The translations under genes were made by a program, and so were the position numbers. The notes beneath the pieces were generated by a model, which was not told where the DNA came from, did no database searches, and saw nothing but the letters and a program-made list of their open reading frames with translations. Below are positions 31,801-40,234 of a stretch of DNA of 48,864 nucleotides, piece by piece (the stretch's first letter is position 1; each line of letters opens with the position of its first letter). Source of the stretch: Propionibacteriales bacterium (GTDB taxonomy: Bacteria; Actinomycetota; Actinomycetes; Propionibacteriales; Propionibacteriaceae). The stretch spans positions 1-48,864 of the forward strand of contig JAJTBJ010000003.1 in assembly GCA_021286985.1 (NCBI GenBank), written 5' to 3'.

Positions 31801-33264
31801 ATGGAGTGGTGGAACCCGTTCGCGAAGCTGGCCTCAACGGCAGCGCAGATCGTCACTGACGCCTGGACGGCGGCCTGGCTGAGCGTCTGGAACGCCGGGC
31901 TGTGGATTCTGCGGCTGATCCTGTCGTGGATGGACGCGTGGCTGACCCCGGATCTGTCCGCGAACGGTCCGGCCCATGACCTGTACCAGGTGACCTACTG
32001 GCTCGCCGGCGTCCTGGTGGTCATCATGCTGGCCGTCCAGATCGGGATCGCCGCCGGCCGGCGCGACGGCAAGAGTCTGGGCAGGGCGGCGATCGGCCTG
32101 GCGCAGTTCGTGGTGATCACCGGGGCGTGGATCGCGTACACCGTCGCGGTGACCGCAGCCGTCGGAGGTTTGACCCGCGGCGTGATGCAGTCGCTCATGG
32201 GCGTCACCAGCTGGAACAGCTGGGAGCCGTGGACCAGCTTCGACACGAAACAGGTGACCGATGCGGGCCTCGCCTTCGTGTTGGGCATGCTCGGCCTGTT
32301 CATGTGGATCGCTGCGATCGGGCATCTGTTGGTGATCCTGGGCCGCGACGCCTCGCTGATGGTGCTGGTCGCAACCGGCCCGATCGCCGCCGCTGGCTTG
32401 GTGAACGAGACGACGAGGGCGTGGTTCTGGAAGGCCTTCAGATGGTTCCACGCAGCTGTCGCCACACCCCTGCTGGTTGTCGTCGTGACCGGTGTCGGCA
32501 TGAAGTTCGCCGAGGGGGTCGCCGCAGGCAAGGCCGGCTCGATCGAGGCGTCGATCGGCACGGTCGTGCCCGCGATCGTGCTGATCTGCATCGCCGTGGT
32601 GTCGCCGGTGGCGCTGTTCAAGCTGCTCGCCTTCGTCGACCCGGGCACTGCCAGCGGCGCCTCGATGCGCGCCGGCATGCAGTCGATGGGCGGCATCCAG
32701 GGTCTGCTGCGCGGCAAGCCTGACGCTGACGGCGACGACACCGCCTCCCAGACCAGCGGAGGGCAGTCGGCCGGCGAGGCCAGCGCCGACGCCGCAACCA
32801 CCACGAAGGTGAGCGGGATGACCGCGCAGATGGCGTCGGCGTTCGGCCCGATCGGCGGAGCGCTGGCTGCTGGCATCGGTGCGGTTACCACGATCGGCTC
32901 GGTCGGGACGTCGGTGTTGACCGATCTGACCAACCAGGAAGGGGTCGGCCACAACACCTACCAGCCCGACTACCAGGGCGGCCGCCAAGACGGCGCCGGC
33001 CGGGAGAACCGCGAAGCGAACTCCAAGGACGAGGACTCCGGCGGCGGCGATCCGGCACCCAGCTCGCCGAGCACAGGCAGCGGACCGGCCAGCGGCGACG
33101 CATTCAGCGCTCCGGGCGGTTCCCCGTCGCCCGCGCCGGCCGCCGGCGGGCAAGGCTCTGCCGGCAGCGGCGGGGCTGGCGGGTCCGGTGGTGCGGCAGG
33201 AGCCGGCGGTGCGGGCGGTGCCAGTGCGGCCGAAGTAGCTGAAGTGGCCGTGGTGGCCCTGTAG
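31801..33264 (+). CDS. VirB6/TrbL-like polytopic T4SS membrane protein
   Basis: The protein has 487 residues. At least five hydrophobic helices lie between about 20 and 290 (for example WLAGVLVVIMLAVQIGIA, ATPLLVVVVTGVGMKF, VVPAIVLICIAVVSPVALFKLL). They are followed by a soluble tail ending in a Gly/Ala/Ser-rich low-complexity stretch (about 400-487). This matches VirB6/TrbL-type channel proteins, which often carry a disordered tail. It is followed by the SCO6880-family gene with a GGAGGAG site. Confidence 0.75.
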   Translation: MEWWNPFAKLASTAAQIVTDAWTAAWLSVWNAGLWILRLILSWMDAWLTPDLSANGPAHDLYQVTYWLAGVLVVIMLAVQIGIAAGRRDGKSLGRAAIGLAQFVVITGAWIAYTVAVTAAVGGLTRGVMQSLMGVTSWNSWEPWTSFDTKQVTDAGLAFVLGMLGLFMWIAAIGHLLVILGRDASLMVLVATGPIAAAGLVNETTRAWFWKAFRWFHAAVATPLLVVVVTGVGMKFAEGVAAGKAGSIEASIGTVVPAIVLICIAVVSPVALFKLLAFVDPGTASGASMRAGMQSMGGIQGLLRGKPDADGDDTASQTSGGQSAGEASADAATTTKVSGMTAQMASAFGPIGGALAAGIGAVTTIGSVGTSVLTDLTNQEGVGHNTYQPDYQGGRQDGAGRENREANSKDEDSGGGDPAPSSPSTGSGPASGDAFSAPGGSPSPAPAAGGQGSAGSGGAGGSGGAAGAGGAGGASAAEVAEVAVVAL

Positions 33265-33285
33265 AGGCGAGGAGGAGACAGGATC

Positions 33286-34794
33286 ATGGCAGCCGTCTAT
33301 GGCGAGTACACCCGGGACCGGGTCGGCATGTTCTTCGGGCTCACCGGGGCACAGATGATCACGCTGGTCGTGGCCGCCGCCCCTGCACTGTGGGCCTTCC
33401 AGCAGGAGGAGTGGGGCCTGCTGGCCGGCTTCACCCTGCTGTGGGTGCTGGTGTTGGGAATGGTGACCGTCCCGATCCGTGGCCGTTCCGCGATCGGCTG
33501 GGCGGTGGCCGCAACCGCCCACGCGGCCGGGACGGTGATGCGGTGGACGAGGTGGCGTTCCAAGGCGTCCAAGGGGCAGGTCGACGACCTGGCCGAGCCT
33601 GACCTGCCCGGCGTTCTGCAGTCGGTCACCGTCCATGACGGCCCACCCCAAGGCCCCGCCAACACCCGGTTCGCGATCGTCCAAGACCACGCCGGAAGGG
33701 TGTGGGCGGCCACCGCAGCGATCACCCACCCCGGGCTGGCGCTGGCTGATGGTGCCGAGCGGGACAGCCAGGGCCGCGGCCTGGCGACCCTGCTGAACGC
33801 CTGCGCCCGCACCGAGCTGATCTCCGAGGTGCTGTTCATGATCAGGTCGGTACCCGAGGACGGCGCCGAACGTGAGCAGTGGCTGGCCCGTCACCGCTCA
33901 CCCGCAGCGCCTGCTCTTGCGACCTTGGTGAACGAACAGATGGCGGCCACCCTCAGCCAGGCCTCCGTCCGCACGGAGGCGTTCTGCACGATCGTGGTGC
34001 CCGAGGACCGGCTGGCGAAGGAGGCCAAGGAGTTCGGCCGCGGGGTCGACGCCAGGGCACGGGCCATGGCCATGCTGATGGCGGAGGTGGAAGGCCACCT
34101 CCGCACCGGGATGCGGATGGGCTCGGTGGAGTGGCTGACCTCACCGCAGCTCGCCGTGGCGGTCAGGACCGGGTTCGCGCCGGGCGACCGTGCCGGCATC
34201 GTCGAGGCGCTCGCCGCGCGCGAGTCGGATCCGGCGGTGAACGCGCAGGTGCCGTGGGCACAGGCCGGGCCGTCCGGCGCCGACCTGGTGGTGCGGCACT
34301 ACGCCCACGACGCCTGGCACAGCATCTCCGCGACGGTGAAGCTGCCCGCCAAGGGTGCTGTGCTGGGTGCCCTCGCCCCCGTCCTGGTGCCCACCGAGCC
34401 GGGTGAGCGACGCTCGATGGTGACCGTGTTCCCGATCCTCGCCCAGTCCACGGCGGACAAGCAGGCCCAGTCAGCGGAGTGGGCGGCCGACATGGGGGAG
34501 GGACTGCGGGCCCGGGCAGGGATGAAGACCAGGGCACGGGATCGCACCGCAGTGGCCCGGACTCGCGGCCTGGACGCCAAGCTCGCCTCGGGCAACGCGA
34601 TGGTGAGGCCGTACGCGGTCGCGTGTGTGACGGTTCCCAAGACCCAGCGGATCGCCGAGTTCGGCCGCCGGCTGGATGCGTCGATCCGCCGCGCCGGGTT
34701 CGCCCCGCTGCGCCTGGACCTGTCCCAGGACGCTGGTTTCGCCGCCGCGAACATTCCGCTGGGCTTGGGGCTGCACCGGAAGTCAGAGCAGTGA
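33286..34794 (+). CDS. SCO6880-family T4SS protein (VirB3-VirB4 N-terminal-like)
   Basis: The protein has 502 residues. YGEYTRDRVGMFFGLTGAQMITLVVAAAPALWAF, then LLAGFTLLWVLVLGMVTVPIRGRSAIGW, form the VirB3-like double membrane helix typical of SCO6880. The cytoplasmic domain corresponds to the N-terminal part of VirB4. It has no P-loop; the ATPase half is encoded by the next gene, which overlaps by GTGA. The pair would act together as the T4SS energy module. Confidence 0.85.
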   Translation: MAAVYGEYTRDRVGMFFGLTGAQMITLVVAAAPALWAFQQEEWGLLAGFTLLWVLVLGMVTVPIRGRSAIGWAVAATAHAAGTVMRWTRWRSKASKGQVDDLAEPDLPGVLQSVTVHDGPPQGPANTRFAIVQDHAGRVWAATAAITHPGLALADGAERDSQGRGLATLLNACARTELISEVLFMIRSVPEDGAEREQWLARHRSPAAPALATLVNEQMAATLSQASVRTEAFCTIVVPEDRLAKEAKEFGRGVDARARAMAMLMAEVEGHLRTGMRMGSVEWLTSPQLAVAVRTGFAPGDRAGIVEALAARESDPAVNAQVPWAQAGPSGADLVVRHYAHDAWHSISATVKLPAKGAVLGALAPVLVPTEPGERRSMVTVFPILAQSTADKQAQSAEWAADMGEGLRARAGMKTRARDRTAVARTRGLDAKLASGNAMVRPYAVACVTVPKTQRIAEFGRRLDASIRRAGFAPLRLDLSQDAGFAAANIPLGLGLHRKSEQ

Positions 34795-36311
34795 GCACCG
34801 GGACGAAGAGCCGCGTCGGCCGAGGGGTGGGCCGGCTGCTTTCCGACTTCGGGCATGAGGTGCCGACCGTCGCCGTGGCGGAGCCTGCTGTGCGTGACCC
34901 GCGGCTGTTCCAGCCAGCCGGCAGGCGCGGGCAGCGGCGCCCTGATCGGGGCTGGTCGCCGGCGCCAGCCCCTGTGTCGGTGTGGCGGATGACCAGCGAC
35001 CAAGCAGCTGTGTTGTGGCCGTTCGTCACCTCTCCGGCGATCCCGGCCCGCGGAGCCCAGATGGGCATCGACCACCTGTCCCGCACCAGCTTCCACGCCG
35101 ACCCCAACGGGTGGGTCCTCGACCCGGACATCCCGGTCAGCAACCCGAACATGTTCACGTTCGGCAAGCCGGGGATGGGCAAATCCGCGACGGTCAAGGC
35201 ATTCCTGCTGCGGATGATGGGGTTCGGCTACCGGGCCTTGATCCTGGGCGATCCCAAGGACGAGTACGAGCCGCTGTGTCGCGCCGCGGGGGTGACGCCG
35301 ATCGCGATCGGTCAGGGCCTGAATGCCCGGATCAACCCGCTCGAGTTCGGGCCGCTCAAGAGCGGATGGGAACAGCTCGGCCCGGCCGTGGCGCAGGAAC
35401 GGGCAAAGGTCGTCTTCTCCCGCTGGCTGACCCTGATCCGGGGCCTGGTGGGCTCACAGAAGATCGGGTCGGTGCCGGTGCCGTTCGGGCCGAGCGAGGA
35501 GACCGTGGTGGACGCGGCCCTGAAGATGCTTACCGGCTACACCGACGGAAATACCCGCCTGCAAGAGACCACCATCCCGGCGCTATGGCATCTGCTGGAT
35601 GAGCCGCCTGCACAGCTTGTCGAGGTGTGCCGGTACGCCTCCGAACGGCACTTCCTGGACGAGACCCGGCTGCTGAGGGACGCGCTGGGCAAGATGGTCG
35701 GTGGCACCCTGAAGGGTCTGTTCGACGACCACACCACAATCGACCTGGACTGGACCGCACCCATCCAGTCGCTGTCACTGTCCCGGCTAGAGGGGCTCGG
35801 CGACGAAGCGATCGGCATGGCCCTGTTGTGCCTGAACTCCTGGGGCCGGGCGATGCGGGAAGTCGCCGCCCCCGGCGACATGCGGATCGTCGTCCGCGAC
35901 GAGGTGTGGAAGATCATGCGCCTCGGCCTGGACGCGGTGAAGAGCCTGGACGCCGACCTCAGACTGTCCCGGCGCGACGGAGACATCCAGTACGCGATCG
36001 GGCACAAGCCCACCGACCTGGAAAGCGTCGGCGACGCCGGCTCCCAGGCCGCCCAGATCGCCAAGGACCTGCTGCACCTGGCCGACACCAAGATCCTCCA
36101 CGGCCAGGACGCCGCCGTCGCCCACCATCTGGCCGACCTGCTCGATCTGACCGAGATCGAAACCGGCTGGATCACCGACTGGTGCCGACAGGCACCGGGC
36201 CGGGCCGTGTGGAAGGTGGGGGAGTGGACCTTCAAGGTCGAAACGATCCTCCACCCCCTGGAGGCGAGCCAGCTCACCGACACCAACGGCCGCCTCGCCG
36301 GCGCACGTTAG
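34791..36311 (+). CDS. VirB4/TraC-like T4SS ATPase
   Basis: The protein has 506 residues from GTG 34791. A disordered lead is followed by MFTFGKPGMGKSATVKAFLL, with Walker A at 125-132. An ILGDPKDEYEPL segment, a Walker B with MRIVVRDEVWKI (about 361-372) and a GHKPTDL segment complete the HerA/VirB4 ATPase core. It powers assembly and substrate transfer by the conjugation channel. No membrane helix is present; the preceding SCO6880 protein supplies membrane association. A 43-residue gene follows directly. Confidence 0.88.
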   Translation: MSTGTKSRVGRGVGRLLSDFGHEVPTVAVAEPAVRDPRLFQPAGRRGQRRPDRGWSPAPAPVSVWRMTSDQAAVLWPFVTSPAIPARGAQMGIDHLSRTSFHADPNGWVLDPDIPVSNPNMFTFGKPGMGKSATVKAFLLRMMGFGYRALILGDPKDEYEPLCRAAGVTPIAIGQGLNARINPLEFGPLKSGWEQLGPAVAQERAKVVFSRWLTLIRGLVGSQKIGSVPVPFGPSEETVVDAALKMLTGYTDGNTRLQETTIPALWHLLDEPPAQLVEVCRYASERHFLDETRLLRDALGKMVGGTLKGLFDDHTTIDLDWTAPIQSLSLSRLEGLGDEAIGMALLCLNSWGRAMREVAAPGDMRIVVRDEVWKIMRLGLDAVKSLDADLRLSRRDGDIQYAIGHKPTDLESVGDAGSQAAQIAKDLLHLADTKILHGQDAAVAHHLADLLDLTEIETGWITDWCRQAPGRAVWKVGEWTFKVETILHPLEASQLTDTNGRLAGAR

Positions 36312-36319
36312 AAGTTCGC

Positions 36320-36451
36320 ATGAGTAGTGACGGTTTCGCTGCGAACATCCAGCTCTTCGACGAGAGGAGCCGGAACGGGGCGCTGGCGTCGCCCATCAGG
36401 GAGGCGCGGAAGCTGGGGCTCATCGGCACGGCGTCAGGGGCGAACCCGTGA
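36320..36451 (+). CDS. Tiny protein between virB4-like and transglycosylase genes
   Basis: An open frame of 43 residues starts MSSDGFAANIQLFDERSRNG, with strong G/C preference at third codon positions. Its stop overlaps the next gene's GTG (GTGA), fitting the coupling used throughout the operon. The ribosome-binding site is weak (AGAAG). The function is unknown; it may be a small T4SS accessory or only a translational bridge. Confidence 0.45.
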   Translation: MSSDGFAANIQLFDERSRNGALASPIREARKLGLIGTASGANP

Positions 36452-37542
36452 AATGGGTGGCCTGGGTGCTGGCGCTAACCCTGATCGTGGTGTTCGGGAT
36501 CCCGATCGGGATCATCACCATGGGCGCGGTCGCGGTCGCGCCGGCCGTGGCAGAACAGATCCGGCAGGACCCGTGCAGCGCCTACGACACCGCCATCAGC
36601 ACCTTGTCGGCCACCAGTTCGACCAGCTCCAGCAGTTTCGAGCTGCCCAAGTGGGGCACCCCCCGGCATCAGTCACTCAGCAGCCCGGCCCAGTCCATAC
36701 CGGCCGGGGTCAAGAGCCTGTACGTCGCGGCCGCGGGCCGCTACAACATCCCCTGGCAGCTCCTCGCCGGCATCGGCATGGCTGAAACCAGGCACGGTCG
36801 CAACAACCGCACCAGCTCCGCCGGCGCCCAGGGCTTGATGCAGTTCATGCCCGGCACGTTCCGTGCCTATGGCGTCGACGGCAACGGGGACGGCACGAAG
36901 GACATCCACAACGACGCCGACAGCATCTTCTCCGCCGCCAACTATCTGGTCCGCTCCGGGGTGAAGTCGGGCAAGACGGGCGTCATCAAGGCACTGTGGG
37001 CCTACAACCGGTCGATCACCTACCGCAATGACGTGCTCTACTACGCCTGGTCTTACGCCGGGAAGGCCGGTGTGGTCGTCGATGGTGACGACCCGGAGGA
37101 CTGCATCCCGGTCGACGGTGACCTGCCTGCCTTCGACGACACCTGCGCCCCCTCACATTCGGGGGCTGAGCGCGGCCTGAAGGCCACCGCGATCCACGGG
37201 CTCCGGTGTGTGAAGCAGGCGTTCCCCGCGATCACCAGCATGGGCGGCCGCCGCTCGAGCTCGTCCTCGACGTGCAGCTTCTCCGACCACTGCACCGGCC
37301 TGGCGGTCGACTTCATGATCCCCAAGTGGAACACCCGGGCCGGAAACGCATACGGGTGGCGGGTCGCCCACTGGGTTCAGGCCCACGCCAAGGAGCTGCA
37401 TGTGAAGTACATCATCTGGGACGTCAAGAAGTGGAACCCGTCGGCGGGCCAACGGTGGCGTCCCTACCGGCATCCGTACGGAAACAGCAACCCCACCCTC
37501 GCCCACAAGAACCACGTTCATGTGAGCTTCTACGCCCACTGA
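36448..37542 (+). CDS. VirB1-like lytic transglycosylase with C-terminal M15-like domain
   Basis: The protein has 364 residues from GTG 36448. It has an N-terminal membrane helix or signal (about 3-28) and a Ser-rich linker, then a lytic transglycosylase SLT domain: IPWQLLAGIGMAETRHGR with catalytic Glu113, GAQGLMQFMPGTF, and WAYNRS. The C-terminal domain has FSDHCTGLAVDFM (His281, Asp288) and HKNHVHVSF (His356, His358). This is the metal-binding pattern of D-Ala-D-Ala carboxypeptidase/M15-like proteins. One protein would thus cut both glycan and peptide bonds to open the wall for the T4SS. Cysteine pairs support an exported location. Confidence 0.85.
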   Translation: MKWVAWVLALTLIVVFGIPIGIITMGAVAVAPAVAEQIRQDPCSAYDTAISTLSATSSTSSSSFELPKWGTPRHQSLSSPAQSIPAGVKSLYVAAAGRYNIPWQLLAGIGMAETRHGRNNRTSSAGAQGLMQFMPGTFRAYGVDGNGDGTKDIHNDADSIFSAANYLVRSGVKSGKTGVIKALWAYNRSITYRNDVLYYAWSYAGKAGVVVDGDDPEDCIPVDGDLPAFDDTCAPSHSGAERGLKATAIHGLRCVKQAFPAITSMGGRRSSSSSTCSFSDHCTGLAVDFMIPKWNTRAGNAYGWRVAHWVQAHAKELHVKYIIWDVKKWNPSAGQRWRPYRHPYGNSNPTLAHKNHVHVSFYAH

Positions 37543-37562
37543 TTCGAGGAAGGACAAAGCCG

Positions 37563-38084
37563 ATGACGATGCTCCAGTCGGGCCGCACCAAGGACCCATA
37601 CCCGTTCACCTGGGAGATCCCGGCCGCCACGGTGGCGATCTGGGCGCTTCTCGCCAGCCTCACCGCTCACCTCGGCCGCGCCCTCGCCAACCTGACCGCC
37701 GGTGCGGGGTGGGCCTGGCCTCCCAGCAGGGTGCTGTTCACAAGCCTGCCGGCTCTTCTCGCCGGCGACCCGAAGGCGGGGCTGGCCACGCTGGGGGGCG
37801 CGGCCAGCCCCGCCGCCCTCGCAGGCTGGATCATCATCGTCGAACTCCTGCTTTTGGCCGCCATGATCACCGGTGGCACTTGGCTGCTACGCCGCTGGGG
37901 TCCCGGACGGATGAAGGGCATGGCCAGCTCCAGCGAGGCCGAAGCGCTCCTCGGCGTCACCCGGCTGCGCAGGGCCGCCAAGATCATCCGTCCCGATCTG
38001 GGCAACAGCCCGCCGGCACACACATCCCCGTTGCCTTCCTGGCTCCATCGACCAACCACGCCAACAACCGAGAAGGAGAACTGA
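37563..38084 (+). CDS. Membrane part of a split coupling protein (VirD4/TraD N-terminal-like)
   Basis: The protein has 173 residues. A TWEIPAATVAIWALLASLTAHLGRALANL helix and a second (LAGWIIIVELLLLAAMITGGTWLL) flank an external loop. A basic cytoplasmic tail with EAEALLGVTRLRRAAKIIRPDL follows. This topology and tail match the N-terminal membrane domain of VirD4/TraG coupling proteins. The ATPase domain is encoded separately at 40235-41677, so the two would assemble from separate chains. Confidence 0.68.
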   Translation: MTMLQSGRTKDPYPFTWEIPAATVAIWALLASLTAHLGRALANLTAGAGWAWPPSRVLFTSLPALLAGDPKAGLATLGGAASPAALAGWIIIVELLLLAAMITGGTWLLRRWGPGRMKGMASSSEAEALLGVTRLRRAAKIIRPDLGNSPPAHTSPLPSWLHRPTTPTTEKEN

Positions 38085-38085
38085 A

Positions 38086-38250
38086 GTGACCCAGCAACAG
38101 CCCTATCCGCCCCGTCCGCTACCAGATACGCCGAGCGCCAATCCCGGCCCGGTGCGTGCCGATCTCGCGTGGGACCCGCCCGGGCAGGTGCGATCGCTGC
38201 TGACCCAGCCGGCTGTTGAACCGAAGGAGCCCAACGATGACCACTCATGA
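38086..38250 (+). CDS. Tiny proline-rich protein in the conjugation operon
   Basis: The protein has 54 residues from GTG 38086, behind a strong AAGGAG site in the preceding gene's 3' end. It starts VTQQQPYPPRPLPDTPSANP and is proline-rich and probably disordered. Its 3' end overlaps the DUF4192 start by 14 bp. The good ribosome-binding site and biased codons argue that it is real. It may be a short linker or chaperone-like partner of the coupling protein. Confidence 0.55.
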   Translation: MTQQQPYPPRPLPDTPSANPGPVRADLAWDPPGQVRSLLTQPAVEPKEPNDDHS

Positions 38251-39343
38251 ACCGCCACGGCTGCGAATCTCCAGCCCGGGTGACGTCGCCCAACTCGTGC
38301 CATACCTGATCGGCTTCGTCCCGCAGGACTCCCTCGTGCTGCTGGTCACCAGACAGGGCAGGGTCGAGGTGACCGCCCGCGCCGACATCGCCGACGTCCA
38401 GCCCACCGGTCAGGCGGAGCATCTGATCGACCGGATCTGGGGGCGGTTCCCCGACGCCGACGCCTTCATGGTCGCCTACACAGACAACCGTGCGCATGGC
38501 TGGGATCTGGTCGAGCGGTGCCGCCGGCACCTTCCCAACGGCACCGAAGGTCACGCGATGCTCGTCACCGGTGACACCTGGCACACCGAGGACGGCGCGA
38601 GCGGAGAGGTCGACCGGTTCGGAGCCGTTGCAGCCCAGGCAACCCTCGCCGGGATGGTTGCGACCCGCTCCAGGACGGACCTTGAAGCCACCTTCACCAG
38701 CCCCCAGCACAGCGAGGAGCTCGAACACGCGGTGGAAGTCGCCGCAGTCAAGCTGCCGGACGTTGCCGACACCGCCGGCGTTGTCAAGCGCACCCGCACC
38801 CTCATCGCCCGCTACGTCCCGCACGATCACAGCGCACCGGCGGACCACTCGCCGAGCCGGATGCCGACCGACGACGCTGCTCAGCTGGCTCTGCTCGGAC
38901 TCAACGGTGCGGGCAGGGACACGGCCCTGCTGTCCATCACCCGGGCCGACGCCGAGCAGCACCTCGAGCTGTGGAGTGCGGTCGTGCGCAGCGTCCCGGA
39001 CTCCTACGCCGAAGCCGCCACCTACCTGGCAGGGATGGCGGCCTGGGTGACCGGCGACGGCGCCGTGGCCAATGTGGCCCTGAGCCGGTCACTCGCGATC
39101 GCCGAACAAACGGGCGCACAGGCACTCGCCGGACTTCTCGACGGCCTTATCGATCAGGTCGTGCCTCCCCCCGCATGGGAGCAGGTCCGCGACCAGGCGC
39201 TCTCCCTCACCCGGCCCGAGGTGAGGCAGGCGATTCAGCCGGCCACCACTCCTCGCTGGGAGAATGTGCCACCGCCGACGTCCGGTCCCGCTCCGGTCCG
39301 ACCGCACCGAACGCAGCCGCCCGCGGCAGGCATCGGGATCTAG
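38237..39343 (+). CDS. DUF4192 domain-containing protein
   Basis: The protein has 368 residues from ATG 38237, with GAAGGAG 8 bp upstream. The N-terminus is the DUF4192 signature: LRISSPGDVAQLVPYLIGFVPQDSLVLLVTR. GHAMLVTGDTWHTEDG and a WVTGDGAVANVALSRSLAIAEQTGAQ helical part follow. DUF4192 is actinobacterial, common on conjugative elements and of unknown function. It ends in a Pro-rich tail. Its place inside the T4SS operon suggests a transfer or regulation role. Confidence 0.85.
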   Translation: MTTHEPPRLRISSPGDVAQLVPYLIGFVPQDSLVLLVTRQGRVEVTARADIADVQPTGQAEHLIDRIWGRFPDADAFMVAYTDNRAHGWDLVERCRRHLPNGTEGHAMLVTGDTWHTEDGASGEVDRFGAVAAQATLAGMVATRSRTDLEATFTSPQHSEELEHAVEVAAVKLPDVADTAGVVKRTRTLIARYVPHDHSAPADHSPSRMPTDDAAQLALLGLNGAGRDTALLSITRADAEQHLELWSAVVRSVPDSYAEAATYLAGMAAWVTGDGAVANVALSRSLAIAEQTGAQALAGLLDGLIDQVVPPPAWEQVRDQALSLTRPEVRQAIQPATTPRWENVPPPTSGPAPVRPHRTQPPAAGIGI

Positions 39344-39352
39344 GCGTTCGTG

Positions 39353-40222
39353 ATGACCACACCACGGGTCAGCATCGAGGAATGGGACATGACCTCGGTG
39401 CTGGCCTTCGCCTGGGCCGTCGTCGAGGAATACGGCTGGACGTCCAAGACGGTAGCCGCCAAGACCAGACGACCGTCGACCCACGAACGGGCGCAGCTCG
39501 CGATGACAACCGGCCTGCAGGGCCTGGAGCTTGAGGAGCAGACCACGATCCTGGGCCGGATTCGGCCTCACCTGGAACGCGGTCGCCAGCTGGCACCGAT
39601 CATCAGCGAGGCGCTGTTGGGCCAACTCGACACCAGTTCCGGCTATGAAGCCGAGCTGGCCGCGCTGCTGCGCGCCGGCACGGTGCGGCCGCGCCAGCTG
39701 GGTTTAGCGGTGAGCGCGATCGCGGTCTACAAAAGGCTTACCGAACGGGATCTCGCCGACGAACAGGCCGACGCCAAGTCCCACGGCCAGACGGAAAGGA
39801 TCAGACGCGCCGGGAAGATCGGCCAGAAGGTGACAATGAGCGGCCAGGTGGTCACCGCGCTCGAGGTGGACGGGTACACCAGGAACTCGCCCCGCCAGAT
39901 GATGCTTGTACTCGACTGCGGCACGGCCATGGCGAAACTGGTCACCACAGCCCGATGGGCCTACCAGGTCCACGCCGGAGATACGTTGACCGTAGAGGCG
40001 ACCGTCAAGGCCCACCACACCTACCACGGACTTCCGCAGACGCGGCTGGTGCGCCCCAAGGTCCTCGCCGGACCCACCCCGGCGGGCCCCACCAGCCCTG
40101 CCGCACCCCCGAATGAGGCGACTGCGGCCTGGGAGACCGTCCGGGCAGCCCCGCCGCAATCCCGGTTTCAAGAAGCTCCGCTGGCGCCTGCTTCGCCGCC
40201 GCCGCGGACCCTTCCCAGATGA
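39353..40222 (+). CDS. Conjugation-operon protein with possible OB-like domain
   Basis: The protein has 289 residues from ATG 39353 (GTG 39350 also possible); no clear ribosome-binding site precedes it. The N-terminal half is helical. The segment near 152-235 (KIGQKVTMSGQVVTALEVDGYTRNS, then MMLVLDCGTAMAKLVTTARWAYQVHAGDTLTVEATVKAHHTYHGLPQTRLVRP) has the strand order and turns of an OB fold, suggesting single-stranded DNA or nucleic-acid binding. The tail is proline-rich. No family name is recognised. A role in handling transferred DNA is inferred. Confidence 0.6.
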   Translation: MTTPRVSIEEWDMTSVLAFAWAVVEEYGWTSKTVAAKTRRPSTHERAQLAMTTGLQGLELEEQTTILGRIRPHLERGRQLAPIISEALLGQLDTSSGYEAELAALLRAGTVRPRQLGLAVSAIAVYKRLTERDLADEQADAKSHGQTERIRRAGKIGQKVTMSGQVVTALEVDGYTRNSPRQMMLVLDCGTAMAKLVTTARWAYQVHAGDTLTVEATVKAHHTYHGLPQTRLVRPKVLAGPTPAGPTSPAAPPNEATAAWETVRAAPPQSRFQEAPLAPASPPPRTLPR

Positions 40223-40234
40223 AAGGAATCCCCG

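Noticed and set aside
33120-33264. Gly/Ala-rich repeat-like stretch resembling a repeat array
   Set aside because: It is the low-complexity tail of the VirB6-like protein, not a CRISPR or DNA repeat array.
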